Assembly: GCA_020718925.1 (NCBI GenBank)
Contig: DYRC01000001.1
Coordinates: forward strand, 40,939-53,367
Length of the DNA stretch: 12,429 bases
Direction: 5' to 3'
From: Desulfonema limicola
Lineage (GTDB): Bacteria > Desulfobacterota > Desulfobacteria > Desulfobacterales > DYRC01
Notes under the pieces: generated by a model
Seen by the model: only the letters and a program-made list of their open reading frames with translations
What the model was told of the DNA's origin: nothing
The model's database searches: none
Made by a program: the position numbers and the translations under genes
Part shown: piece after piece, positions 1 through 7,571 of the stretch
How the letters are laid out: every line of letters begins with the position of its first letter
How positions within the stretch are numbered: position 1 is the first letter of the stretch

Positions 1-40
1 CCCCTCTCCGTTTCGGGGAGGGGGCAGGGGGAGGGGTGCT
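1..40. repeat. G/C-rich palindromic element (copy A), in frame at the end of OGT domain 3
   Basis: A hairpin (1-10 pairing with 14-23, loop 11-13, one G-T wobble) is followed by a G-rich tail. All 40 nt recur exactly, in reverse complement, at 1120-1159. Read in the gene's minus frame it encodes a Pro-rich stretch (HPSPCPLPETER) right after the domain's last helix (W2119-K2120). Positions 15-36 on the plus strand carry four runs of four or five G separated by 1-2 nt, a strong G-quadruplex pattern. The element may extend left of the window. Confidence 0.8.
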
Positions 41-3000
41 TCCATATTTGCTGATATGCAGTTTCCAAATTTTTAACAAATAAATCCGTATCAAACAAGG
101 GCTGTGTCAGGCGATGTTTTGCCAATTTCTGCCGGATTTTATTCAATTCCGGCGGATTCTGCGCCAATCTGAGCATAAGTGATTCATAATCTTTGAGAGT
201 GTATGTAATCAACTCTGGTAATCCGACAGCCGACAACAGCCCTGAGCATACGCGGGATGCAAAATGATTTCCCTGCATGGTAATGACCGGAACGCCCGCC
301 CATAGTGCGTCCGCAGAAGTACTGTGTCCGTTGAACAGCCGGGTATCTAAAACCAAATCTGCCAAATTCAGCCGCGCCAGATGCTCATCTTTGGCAAGCC
401 ATTTGGGCGCAAATATCAGCCGATTCGGATTGATGCCCCGATTTGCCGCTTCCTGTCTGAGATTTTTTTCTGCGGTCGCATTGATGTGTTTAAGCCACAA
501 CACGCTGTTCGGAACTTGCCGCAGCACCGACATCCAGACATCAAAGATTCCCGGCTCAATTTTATACGGGCGATTGAACGAGCAGAATACAAAGCCGTGT
601 TCGGGCAGCCCCAGATCCGCACGTCTGATTTGCTTATCGGAAACAGGCTGATCCCGATCTGTCAAGAGATATGAATGCGGCAGATGAATGAGTTTTTCAG
701 TAAAAAATGCCGCATGATGATTCGGCGCAACATACTTATCTGCAATGATATAATCAAAAAATTTCGCGCCGCTGGTTCCCGGATAGCCCAGCCATATTGC
801 CTGAATCGGCGCGGGACGCATGGCAAAAATGCCCATCCGATCACCTCTGGTATATCCCATCAGATCAATGAGAATATCCACGCCATCCTGACAAATCCGC
901 TCCGCAGCCTGAACATCAGTTAAACCGCCGATTTCCACGAACTGATCACAATCACGTTCAATCCGCTTCCGATACGGGCTGCCGTCATCACCGCATAAAG
1001 AATACGCAATCACCTTGAACCGGCTCCGATCATGTCTGCCAAACAACGCCGAAACCAGATGCCCCACCGGATGATTGCGGAAATCGCCGGACACATAGCC
1101 GATGGTAAGCACCCCTCCCAGCACCCCTCCCCCTGCCCCCTCCCCGAAACGGAGAGGGGAGTCATCTGATTTCTCCCCCTTCCCTTTCAGGGAAGGGGGC
1201 TGGGGGGTTAGGTTCGCTGCCCACGACTTGGCAACCGCCACATTCTTCGCCGGATCATCCCAATGCGTGATATGATTGAACGGCATATCGGTTGCCTTCA
1301 CGCCCTTTGTCAATTGCTCATGAGTAATTTCCCGGATCCGCAATTCCATCGCATTGAGATTTTGCCAACTGCATGTATCCTGATATTGCTGAAACAGTGA
1401 AAAAACAGCATCAATGTAGTCCGGTTTTAAGTCCACTGCTTTTTGAAAACAATTCAGCGCGTTTGCCTCCGCGCCTTCGTGTTCTTTCAATATCAGCCCC
1501 ATATTGAACGATGCTTCGGGAAAATCCGGCTTGATCTGCAATGCTTTATGAAGAGATGCCATTGCCTCTTCAATCCGGTTCTGCATTTTGAACAATACGC
1601 CGATATTATTCAGGAGTTCAGTGTTATCAGGTAGTAATGCCAATGCTTTCTGAAATTCGGCAATGGCATGATCAATGCTGCCCTGATCTTTGAGTTCAAA
1701 GCCTTTGCGGACATAATGATACGCCGCGCCCTGAATAGCGGCATTCATATTGGAACGGGCTTCAAGCATATCCGGCTTCAATTGTAATGCCTTCTGATAA
1801 CAGGCAATTGCTTCTTCAAATTTGGACTGCCCCTGAAGTGCCGCGCCTAAGTTGCTGTAATATAAGGGGTGATTCGGATGACCGGGGTCTGTTTCAAGAA
1901 GAGAACGATATAACGCTTCAGCTTCTTTGAACTGCCCTGCCTGATGATGACGGACGGCATCAGCAATCATTGCAACATGGGACGGAGCAGGTGCGGCTTT
2001 GACTTCAATATGGACGGGTTGCTGCCCGTTCAGATAACGCCGCTGCATCTCTTTGTAAGCGTTTTCCAGATACAGAACAAAGCGCGGGGTATTGAACAAG
2101 GGGGCAGTCAGCCGGTTTTTGGAGAGCTTTTGCCGGATATGCTGCAATTGCGCCGGAGATTGCGCCAATTTCAGGGCAAGATCGCCGTATTCCTGCAAAG
2201 AATGCGTGATTAATTCCGGCAGTCCGATGGCTTTGAGAAATCCTGCTGCTGCCCGCGAAGCAAAATGACCGCCTTCAAGCGTAATCACCGGCACACCCGC
2301 CCAGAGCGCGTCATTGGTCGTAGCATGTCCGTTATACATCCGGGTATCCAATGCCAAATCTGCCAACTGATGCCGGGCGATATGCTCTTCTTTGGTCGGC
2401 AGCTTATCGGTGAAAATCAGCCGCGCACTGCTGACGCCGCGCTCTTCCGCCGCCTGCTTCAGATTTTTTTCCGAAATATCGCTGACCCGGCGCAGCCATA
2501 ACACGCTCCCCGGCACGGCTTTGAGCAGTTTCATCCACAGATCAAACAGAATCGGCTCAATTTTGTAGCTTCGGTTAAATGAGCAGAACACAAAGCCATG
2601 TTCCGGAAGCCCGAAATCCGAGCGTTTCCAAATCCTATCGGAAATGCCGAGATGATAATCATTGACCATGTAGCTATATGGCAGATAAGCAAATTTTTCG
2701 CTGTAAAACGGCGCGTGTTCAAGCGGGCTTACGGTTTTATCCGTGATAATGTAGTCAAAAAACGATGCGCCGGTGGTTCCCGGAAATCCCAGCCATGTAA
2801 CCTGAATCGGCGCAGGACGCAGGGCAAAAATCTGAAGCTTGTTATCATTGGTATGCCCCATGAGATCCACCAGAATATCAATGCCATCCTCAATGATCCG
2901 ATCCGCCGCGTCCGCATAGCCGATATTCTGCATATCTGAAAACACATCGCAGTCTTTTTCAATGTGCTGACGGTAATGGCTGCCATCGTTTGTGCCGAAA

Positions 3001-6000
3001 GAATAGCAGAAAATTTCAAACTCGGCGCGGCGATGCAGCTTGAAAAAATTGATCATCTGAGACGCTACCGGATGATTGCGGAAATCCGCTGACAGATACC
3101 CGATGCGGATCCGCTGATCTCCCGCCGGACGCCGCACACCGCGTATTACTGCTTTCCGCCTGATTTGAGACATTTGCGCCAAAACGCGATCCGACCATGA
3201 TTTGGCAATTGCAAACGCCAGCGCGGGCTGATCTTCACATATCACGCTGACAAATGGCATCAACGCATTGATATTTTTACCGGAAGCCGCATTTTCCAGC
3301 ATTGTTTTGCTGCGGATGCTGAGTTTGTTAATTTTTTTCCAATCGCACATCAACTGCAACTGATGAAGCAGCGTACAGACCGCCTCATCATAATCTGCTC
3401 TGATTTCAATGGCTTTTTCGTAATAAAATACAGATTCTTCCGCTTTTTCCTGCTCATTGAGTATAATGCCGATATTGTAATAGCCCTCTGCAAAATCCGG
3501 TTTGATTTCAACAGCTTTCCGATAACAGGACAGCGACAGATCAAGCTGATATGAATGCCGATATGCCGCGCCCAGATTGTTGTGATACAGCCAATCCGTG
3601 GGAACATGAGCAATAGCTTGAGAAATCAGTTGAATAGCCGCATTGAAATCGCCTTTCTGATGATAAATAACGCCCATCAGGTGAAGCGCGTCAGGCTGAT
3701 CCGGATATTGTTTAAGAATTGCATTGTAAATATCTTCAGCTTGTTCAATCTGCCCGGCTTGATGCAGCGAACATGCGCGAAGAATCTCTTCCCGAACAGA
3801 TGCGGGATATTTTCGGGTTGGGGGCGTATTCCCCTCTTGAGAGGGGGCAGGGGGTGTGTCTTTCACTTCAATGGCTTGCGGCAATTCTTTGTTCAGAAAG
3901 ATTTCCCATATCCGGTGATATGCTTTTTCCAGATTTTTCACAAATCGGGGCGTATCAAACAGCGGCTCGGTCAGGCGATGTTTGGCGAGCTTTTGGCGCA
4001 GAGATATTAATTCACCGGGATTTTTGGCAAGCCGAACCGCAAGCAATTCATATTCCTCAAGGCTGCGGGTGATCAATTCCGGCAGCCCGATGGCATGAAG
4101 AAAACCGGCTGACGCGCGGGAGGCAAAATGTCCGCCCTCAAGCGTAATCACCGGCACACCTGCCCAAAGCGCGTCATTGGTGGTGGCGTGTCCGTTGTAA
4201 ATCCGGGTATCTAAGGCAATATCCGCCAACGGTTGGCGGGCAGTATGATCATCTTTTGACGGCACCTTATCTGAAAAAATCAGCCGATCCGGATTGACGC
4301 CTCTTTCCTGAGCCTCATTTCTGAGATTCTTTTCAGCGGTCGGATGAATCCGTTGCAGCCATAGCACACTGCCCGGAACCTGCCGCAAAATCTTCATCCA
4401 CACATCAAACATCACCGGCTCAATTTTATACGGGCGGTTAAATGAGCAGAATACAAAAGCATTCCCCTCTTGAGAGGGGTCAGGGGTGTGTTTCGGCAGC
4501 CCCAATTCTGCCCGTTTCCATTCTTTATCGCCGATAGGACGCTGATAATCGTTAATCATGTAAGTATGCGGCATATAAATAAGTTTTTCGCCAAAAAACG
4601 CCGCATGTTCATGAGGTGCAACAGTTTTGTCTGCGATAATATAGTCAAAAAAATCCGCGCCGGTGGTTCCCGGAAAGCCCAGCCATGTAATCTGAATCGG
4701 CGCGGGACGCAGGGCGCAGATTGCCAGCCGGTGTCCTTTGGTATAACCCATGAGATCAACTAAAATATCCACCTGATCCTCATGGATTTTTTTCGCCGCA
4801 TCTTTAACGCTGAAAGTTCGGATGTCAATGAACGCATCGCTGTCTTTTTCGATTTTTTTGCGGTAATGGCTGCCGTCATCGTTGCCGTAAGAATAACATC
4901 GGATTTCAAAGCGGATCCGGTCATGCAGTCCGTAAAGATTCAGGGTCTGATATGCCACCGGATGGCTGCAAAAATCATTGGACAGATACCCGATGATGAT
5001 TTTTTTATGAGCGCGGTTTGCTTCATAAGAAAAATCCATTTTCGAGCTTTCCATAGCTCTGACAATCTCTTTGCCGGATGCTTTTGCCACAAGATAACTT
5101 TGCTCAGGATCAATATGGCGGGCAATGTTTTCAAAGGTAACTTCTGCCGGTTTTTCATCTTTTTCAAGGGCTTTCTGCGTCAGTTCAGCCATTTCAGCTC
5201 TGAGCTGCTCCACCTGTTTCCAGTCCGCAAGATGCTGCAATTGATGAAACATCCGGCAGAAAGAATCGTGATATTCAGGTTTTACTTCCAAAGCCTTTTT
5301 GTATGACTCAACTGCTTCATCTAATTTATTCAAGCCCTGCAATGCAAGTGCCTGATTATGCCATGATTCCACATGCTCCGGTTTGATCTGAATTGCTTTT
5401 TCAAAACAGGAAACTGCCTCAATCAGCCGTTCCTGCATCTGAAGCACCACGCCCAGATTGTTATACGCATCCGCATATTCGGGCAAAAGCTCAATGGCTT
5501 TTCTCAACTGGCGTTCGGATTCATCAAGTTTTCCCAAATCCTTGAACGCCGCGCCCATATTATTGTAAGCTTCGGCATAATCCGGCTCAAATTCCAAGGT
5601 CTTGCGATAACACGACATTGCCTCGTCATACATGCCTTTGGTCTGATACACCGCGCCCATATTGCTGTATGCTTTGGCATAATTGGGATCAACGTCAAAA
5701 AGCGTTTTATAACAGGCAATGGCATCATCATATTTGCCCTGATCTTTGAGTGCCGCGCCCATGTTGTTGTATGCTTCAAGATAATCAGGCTTGAGCGCAA
5801 TGGATTTCTGATAATGCGCCACAGCCTCCTCATATTCCGCCTTGCGATGATAGGCAAACGCGATTCTGAAATAAATATCCGCATCATCGGGCTTGAAGTT
5901 CAGAAATTTCCGATAGCTGTCAACCGCGTCTTCCAAGTTGTTCTGCTCTTCAAATACCGCGCCCATGTTTTTATAGGAATCAGCATAAGCAGGATTAAGC

Positions 6001-6398
6001 GCAATGGCTTTCCGATATGCTGAAAGCGCGTCTTCAAGCTTGCTTTGGCATTTGAAAATAACGCCCAGATTGCAATACGCTTCGGCATAATCGGGCTGGA
6101 GCCGAATTGCCTGCTGATAACACTCTGCTGCCCGATCAAGATTATCCGAAGCTTTGAATACTGCAGCAAGATTATTGTAATAAATCGGGATATTCGGATA
6201 AAGCTGAATCGCACGGCTGATCAGGCTGATGGCGTTGTCATTCTGCCCTCTCTGATGCGCCAACACGCCAAGATAATGCAGTGCATCCGGATGGTTCGGA
6301 TGAATCTGAAGTATCTGATTGTAAATCGTTTCTGCTTCGTCAAAGCGCCCTGCCTGATGAAATTGCAAGGCTTTTCCTATTTCCTCATGTATATTCAT
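1..6398 (-). CDS. Giant triple-module TPR / O-GlcNAc transferase-like (SPINDLY, GT41) protein, 3' end outside window
   Basis: The frame is open from the ATG at 6396-6398 to the window edge: at least 2132 codons with no stop. Seen in the translation: TPR array 1 (residues about 13-389, 11 repeats), OGT domain 1 (466-832), TPR array 2 (881-1015, 4 repeats), OGT domain 2 (1096-1455), TPR array 3 (1487-1674, about 5 irregular repeats) and OGT domain 3 (1764-2120). Each OGT domain has GY(L/V)S.DF..HPV with His 479/1109/1776, RPAPIQ..WLG(F/Y)PGT.GA, FCSFNR.YKIEP with Lys 658/1279/1946, and GH(A/S)T..DALWAG with His 737/1358/2025. In the GT41 family these positions bind UDP-GlcNAc and catalyse sugar transfer to Ser/Thr, with the TPRs holding the protein substrate; cytoplasmic action is inferred from the lack of a signal peptide. 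The gene starts 17 nt after the DUF362 stop, so co-transcription is likely. Only a weak GAGAAG-like ribosome site precedes the ATG. Sugar donor and targets cannot be read from sequence. Confidence 0.93.
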   Translation of the reverse strand, partial: MNIHEEIGKALQFHQAGRFDEAETIYNQILQIHPNHPDALHYLGVLAHQRGQNDNAISLISRAIQLYPNIPIYYNNLAAVFKASDNLDRAAECYQQAIRLQPDYAEAYCNLGVIFKCQSKLEDALSAYRKAIALNPAYADSYKNMGAVFEEQNNLEDAVDSYRKFLNFKPDDADIYFRIAFAYHRKAEYEEAVAHYQKSIALKPDYLEAYNNMGAALKDQGKYDDAIACYKTLFDVDPNYAKAYSNMGAVYQTKGMYDEAMSCYRKTLEFEPDYAEAYNNMGAAFKDLGKLDESERQLRKAIELLPEYADAYNNLGVVLQMQERLIEAVSCFEKAIQIKPEHVESWHNQALALQGLNKLDEAVESYKKALEVKPEYHDSFCRMFHQLQHLADWKQVEQLRAEMAELTQKALEKDEKPAEVTFENIARHIDPEQSYLVAKASGKEIVRAMESSKMDFSYEANRAHKKIIIGYLSNDFCSHPVAYQTLNLYGLHDRIRFEIRCYSYGNDDGSHYRKKIEKDSDAFIDIRTFSVKDAAKKIHEDQVDILVDLMGYTKGHRLAICALRPAPIQITWLGFPGTTGADFFDYIIADKTVAPHEHAAFFGEKLIYMPHTYMINDYQRPIGDKEWKRAELGLPKHTPDPSQEGNAFVFCSFNRPYKIEPVMFDVWMKILRQVPGSVLWLQRIHPTAEKNLRNEAQERGVNPDRLIFSDKVPSKDDHTARQPLADIALDTRIYNGHATTNDALWAGVPVITLEGGHFASRASAGFLHAIGLPELITRSLEEYELLAVRLAKNPGELISLRQKLAKHRLTEPLFDTPRFVKNLEKAYHRIWEIFLNKELPQAIEVKDTPPAPSQEGNTPPTRKYPASVREEILRACSLHQAGQIEQAEDIYNAILKQYPDQPDALHLMGVIYHQKGDFNAAIQLISQAIAHVPTDWLYHNNLGAAYRHSYQLDLSLSCYRKAVEIKPDFAEGYYNIGIILNEQEKAEESVFYYEKAIEIRADYDEAVCTLLHQLQLMCDWKKINKLSIRSKTMLENAASGKNINALMPFVSVICEDQPALAFAIAKSWSDRVLAQMSQIRRKAVIRGVRRPAGDQRIRIGYLSADFRNHPVASQMINFFKLHRRAEFEIFCYSFGTNDGSHYRQHIEKDCDVFSDMQNIGYADAADRIIEDGIDILVDLMGHTNDNKLQIFALRPAPIQVTWLGFPGTTGASFFDYIITDKTVSPLEHAPFYSEKFAYLPYSYMVNDYHLGISDRIWKRSDFGLPEHGFVFCSFNRSYKIEPILFDLWMKLLKAVPGSVLWLRRVSDISEKNLKQAAEERGVSSARLIFTDKLPTKEEHIARHQLADLALDTRMYNGHATTNDALWAGVPVITLEGGHFASRAAAGFLKAIGLPELITHSLQEYGDLALKLAQSPAQLQHIRQKLSKNRLTAPLFNTPRFVLYLENAYKEMQRRYLNGQQPVHIEVKAAPAPSHVAMIADAVRHHQAGQFKEAEALYRSLLETDPGHPNHPLYYSNLGAALQGQSKFEEAIACYQKALQLKPDMLEARSNMNAAIQGAAYHYVRKGFELKDQGSIDHAIAEFQKALALLPDNTELLNNIGVLFKMQNRIEEAMASLHKALQIKPDFPEASFNMGLILKEHEGAEANALNCFQKAVDLKPDYIDAVFSLFQQYQDTCSWQNLNAMELRIREITHEQLTKGVKATDMPFNHITHWDDPAKNVAVAKSWAANLTPQPPSLKGKGEKSDDSPLRFGEGAGGGVLGGVLTIGYVSGDFRNHPVGHLVSALFGRHDRSRFKVIAYSLCGDDGSPYRKRIERDCDQFVEIGGLTDVQAAERICQDGVDILIDLMGYTRGDRMGIFAMRPAPIQAIWLGYPGTSGAKFFDYIIADKYVAPNHHAAFFTEKLIHLPHSYLLTDRDQPVSDKQIRRADLGLPEHGFVFCSFNRPYKIEPGIFDVWMSVLRQVPNSVLWLKHINATAEKNLRQEAANRGINPNRLIFAPKWLAKDEHLARLNLADLVLDTRLFNGHSTSADALWAGVPVITMQGNHFASRVCSGLLSAVGLPELITYTLKDYESLMLRLAQNPPELNKIRQKLAKHRLTQPLFDTDLFVKNLETAYQQIWKHPSPCPLPETER
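1108..1208. repeat. Composite of two opposed palindromic elements inserted before OGT domain 3
   Basis: Positions 1120-1159 are the exact reverse complement of 1-40. Positions 1175-1199 form a second hairpin with a perfect 11-bp stem (1175-1185 with 1189-1199, loop TTC) and a G-rich tail to about 1208. The two are in opposite orientation, hairpins inward and G/C-rich tails outward. A partial 11-nt duplication (GCACCCCTCCC) lies at 1110-1120. The gene's frame reads through the whole composite as a Gly/Ser/Lys-rich linker (TPQPPSLKGKGE... then LRFGEGAGGGVLGGV) just before the first strand of OGT domain 3. OGT domains 1 and 2 have no such sequence there. Confidence 0.8.
3828..3859. repeat. Short palindromic element (copy C) in the OGT1-TPR2 linker
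   Basis: The stem CCCCTC (3831-3836) and GAGGGG (3841-3846) enclose a TTGA loop; a tail of GGCAGGGGGTGTGT follows. It matches the copy at 4461-4491 in sequence, orientation and reading frame. In the protein it yields TPPAPSQEGNTPP in the linker between OGT domain 1 and TPR array 2, where extra residues should be tolerated. Confidence 0.75.
4461..4491. repeat. Short palindromic element (copy D) inserted inside OGT domain 1
   Basis: The stem CCCCTC (4464-4469) and GAGGGG (4474-4479) enclose TTGA; a TCAGGGGTGTGT tail follows. It encodes TPDPSQEGNA between LGLPKH and FVFCSFNRPYK. Domains 2 and 3 read LPEHGFVFCSFN at the same place. The His-to-Lys spacing is 179 residues in domain 1 and 170 in domains 2 and 3, so the element accounts for exactly nine extra codons. 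The insertion therefore lies 10-11 residues before the conserved Lys strand without disrupting the frame. Confidence 0.8.
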
Positions 6399-6403
6399 TA
6401 TGT

Positions 6404-6428
6404 ACTTCTCACTTCTCATTTCTCACTT
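6404..6428. repeat. Tandem 7-nt repeat at the DUF362 / giant-gene junction
   Basis: On the plus strand: ACTTCTC, ACTTCTC, ATTTCTC, ACTT, about 3.5 copies. On the coding strand the units read GAGAAGT. The repeat contains the DUF362 stop codon (6416-6418) and the only purine-rich stretch that could serve as a ribosome-binding site for the giant gene. Copy-number change could shift that spacing or the DUF362 C-terminus. Confidence 0.6.
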
Positions 6429-7414
6429 ACTGACGTTCTGATAATCTTCAGCGATTCGTAATCGGCATTTCCTGCGCCTGCGGCTTGAGCTTTGGCAATA
6501 TAGGGAAGTTCCTGAAGCTTTCTCTCCAGCAAGCCTGCGCCGAACGCGTCTGCGGCGACCTGATCCGTGCTGACAATCATCATGTTTGTTTCTTTCAAAT
6601 CTGACAAAGAACCGCCGGTCGGACCGTTGCTCATCATTGTCGTTGTGCCATCCAAAATCACCAGAGTGGGTTTAATCATCATGGCAAGTTCCGTGATAAT
6701 GCCGTGAATATCCTGATGAAAAACATTGCGCCGCCCGCCTAAAAGTCCGTACCAGTTTTTCATGGTCATGGACGCGCCGCTGCGGTGATGATCTTTGAGC
6801 GGTGCAATTCCGATCAGTTTGTTGATGTCTTTGAGCGGATCATAGAGCAGGGGCCAATTCCGAATCAGTTTTCCCCCGGACACCGTTATCGGCTGAAATA
6901 AGCTTTCTTTGGGCAAAATCACCGAAGCTCCGGCAGATCGGGCTGCATCTTCAATGCCCGTCAGCCTGAAGCAACTGACCGGATCATTGATGGGGTTATC
7001 TGTAACCAAGACTTTTGCCGCGCCTGCTTTCAGACAGATTTGTGCCACTTCTGCCACCAATTGAGGATTTGTCGTAGCACAGAGCAGGGGCGGAGAGGCA
7101 AATGCCGCATTGACTTTGAGCAGCACCCGATCTCCTTTTCTGATAAACTGCTCAATGCCGCCTAACGCCTTGAATGCGGTCTGAATCGTTTTAATCCGGT
7201 CGCTTCCCTGAGCGATGGCGATTCTGCCTTTTTGCTCAATTATGGAAAAATCAGGCAGCACAACGCCGGGCAGTATGCTTTCGGAAGAGCCGGGTCCTTC
7301 GGAATCATAAAATTTATACGCAATCGTACCCGCCGCCAAAGCTGATACGCCTGCTTTGGCGCAACGAATCAGAAATTCGCGCCGGTTGACGTCTTTATCA
7401 TCAGAATTTTGCAA
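6416..7414 (-). CDS. DUF362 domain-containing protein with Tat signal
   Basis: 332 residues. The start is a TTG at 7412-7414, chosen because an AAGGAG ribosome site lies 7 nt upstream and the N-terminus then carries a twin-arginine motif (NRREFL, R11-R12) followed by a hydrophobic Ala-rich stretch (about 18-32), typical of Tat export of a folded protein. The body matches DUF362: GDRVLLKVNAAFASPP, TNPQLVAEVAQICLKAGA, KVLVTDNP, the KNWYGLLGGRR segment, then LVILDGTTTMMSNGPTGG and DQVAADAFGA. No ferredoxin-type cysteine motif is visible, so this is the stand-alone form. The family's biochemical role is not settled; some members occur with iron-sulfur domains. It lies 17 nt upstream of the giant OGT gene, suggesting one transcript, but no functional link can be read from sequence. 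Confidence 0.88.
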   Translation of the reverse strand: MQNSDDKDVNRREFLIRCAKAGVSALAAGTIAYKFYDSEGPGSSESILPGVVLPDFSIIEQKGRIAIAQGSDRIKTIQTAFKALGGIEQFIRKGDRVLLKVNAAFASPPLLCATTNPQLVAEVAQICLKAGAAKVLVTDNPINDPVSCFRLTGIEDAARSAGASVILPKESLFQPITVSGGKLIRNWPLLYDPLKDINKLIGIAPLKDHHRSGASMTMKNWYGLLGGRRNVFHQDIHGIITELAMMIKPTLVILDGTTTMMSNGPTGGSLSDLKETNMMIVSTDQVAADAFGAGLLERKLQELPYIAKAQAAGAGNADYESLKIIRTSVSEK

Positions 7415-7428
7415 TGATATTCTCCTTA

Positions 7429-7560
7429 TATCAAAACTGAATCATCACACGGCAATAAATTGCCGCGCTATTACGGGTTATCCCTACGGGATATCAGAGT
7501 CCCGTAGGGACGGCACATAATAGCCCGGAAATTCATTTCCGGGAAATTTCAGGTTTGATA
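7429..7560. repeat. 132-bp nested palindrome, MITE-like, between Uma2 and DUF362 genes
   Basis: The outer ends are 13-nt inverted repeats, TATCAAAACTGAA (7429-7441) and TTCAGGTTTGATA (7548-7560), 12 of 13 matching. Inside, two 44-nt arms (7448-7491 and 7500-7543) pair at 34 of 44 positions around an 8-nt loop, with the central 11 bp (TCCCTACGGGA and TCCCGTAGGGA) perfect. Each arm also has its own hairpin: CGGCAAT-AA-ATTGCCG on the left and CCCGGAAAT-TC-ATTTCCGGG on the right. TA dinucleotides lie at both ends and TTATA flanks at 7426-7430 and 7561-7565, suggesting target duplication. No coding sequence is visible. It could act as a transcription terminator or attenuator between the two genes. 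Confidence 0.8.
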
Positions 7561-7571
7561 TTATATCCGAT

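Noticed and set aside
5250..6362. Regularly spaced similar DNA segments that at first look like a CRISPR or satellite array
   Set aside because: The period is about 102 nt and the translation gives 34-residue TPRs, so this is a protein repeat, not a CRISPR array.
277..6461. Many open frames of 60-216 codons on both strands across the giant gene, such as 5373-6023 on the plus strand
   Set aside because: They overlap a continuous minus-strand frame with strong TPR and OGT motifs. Their translations show no family features and arise from the repeat-rich codons of the real gene.
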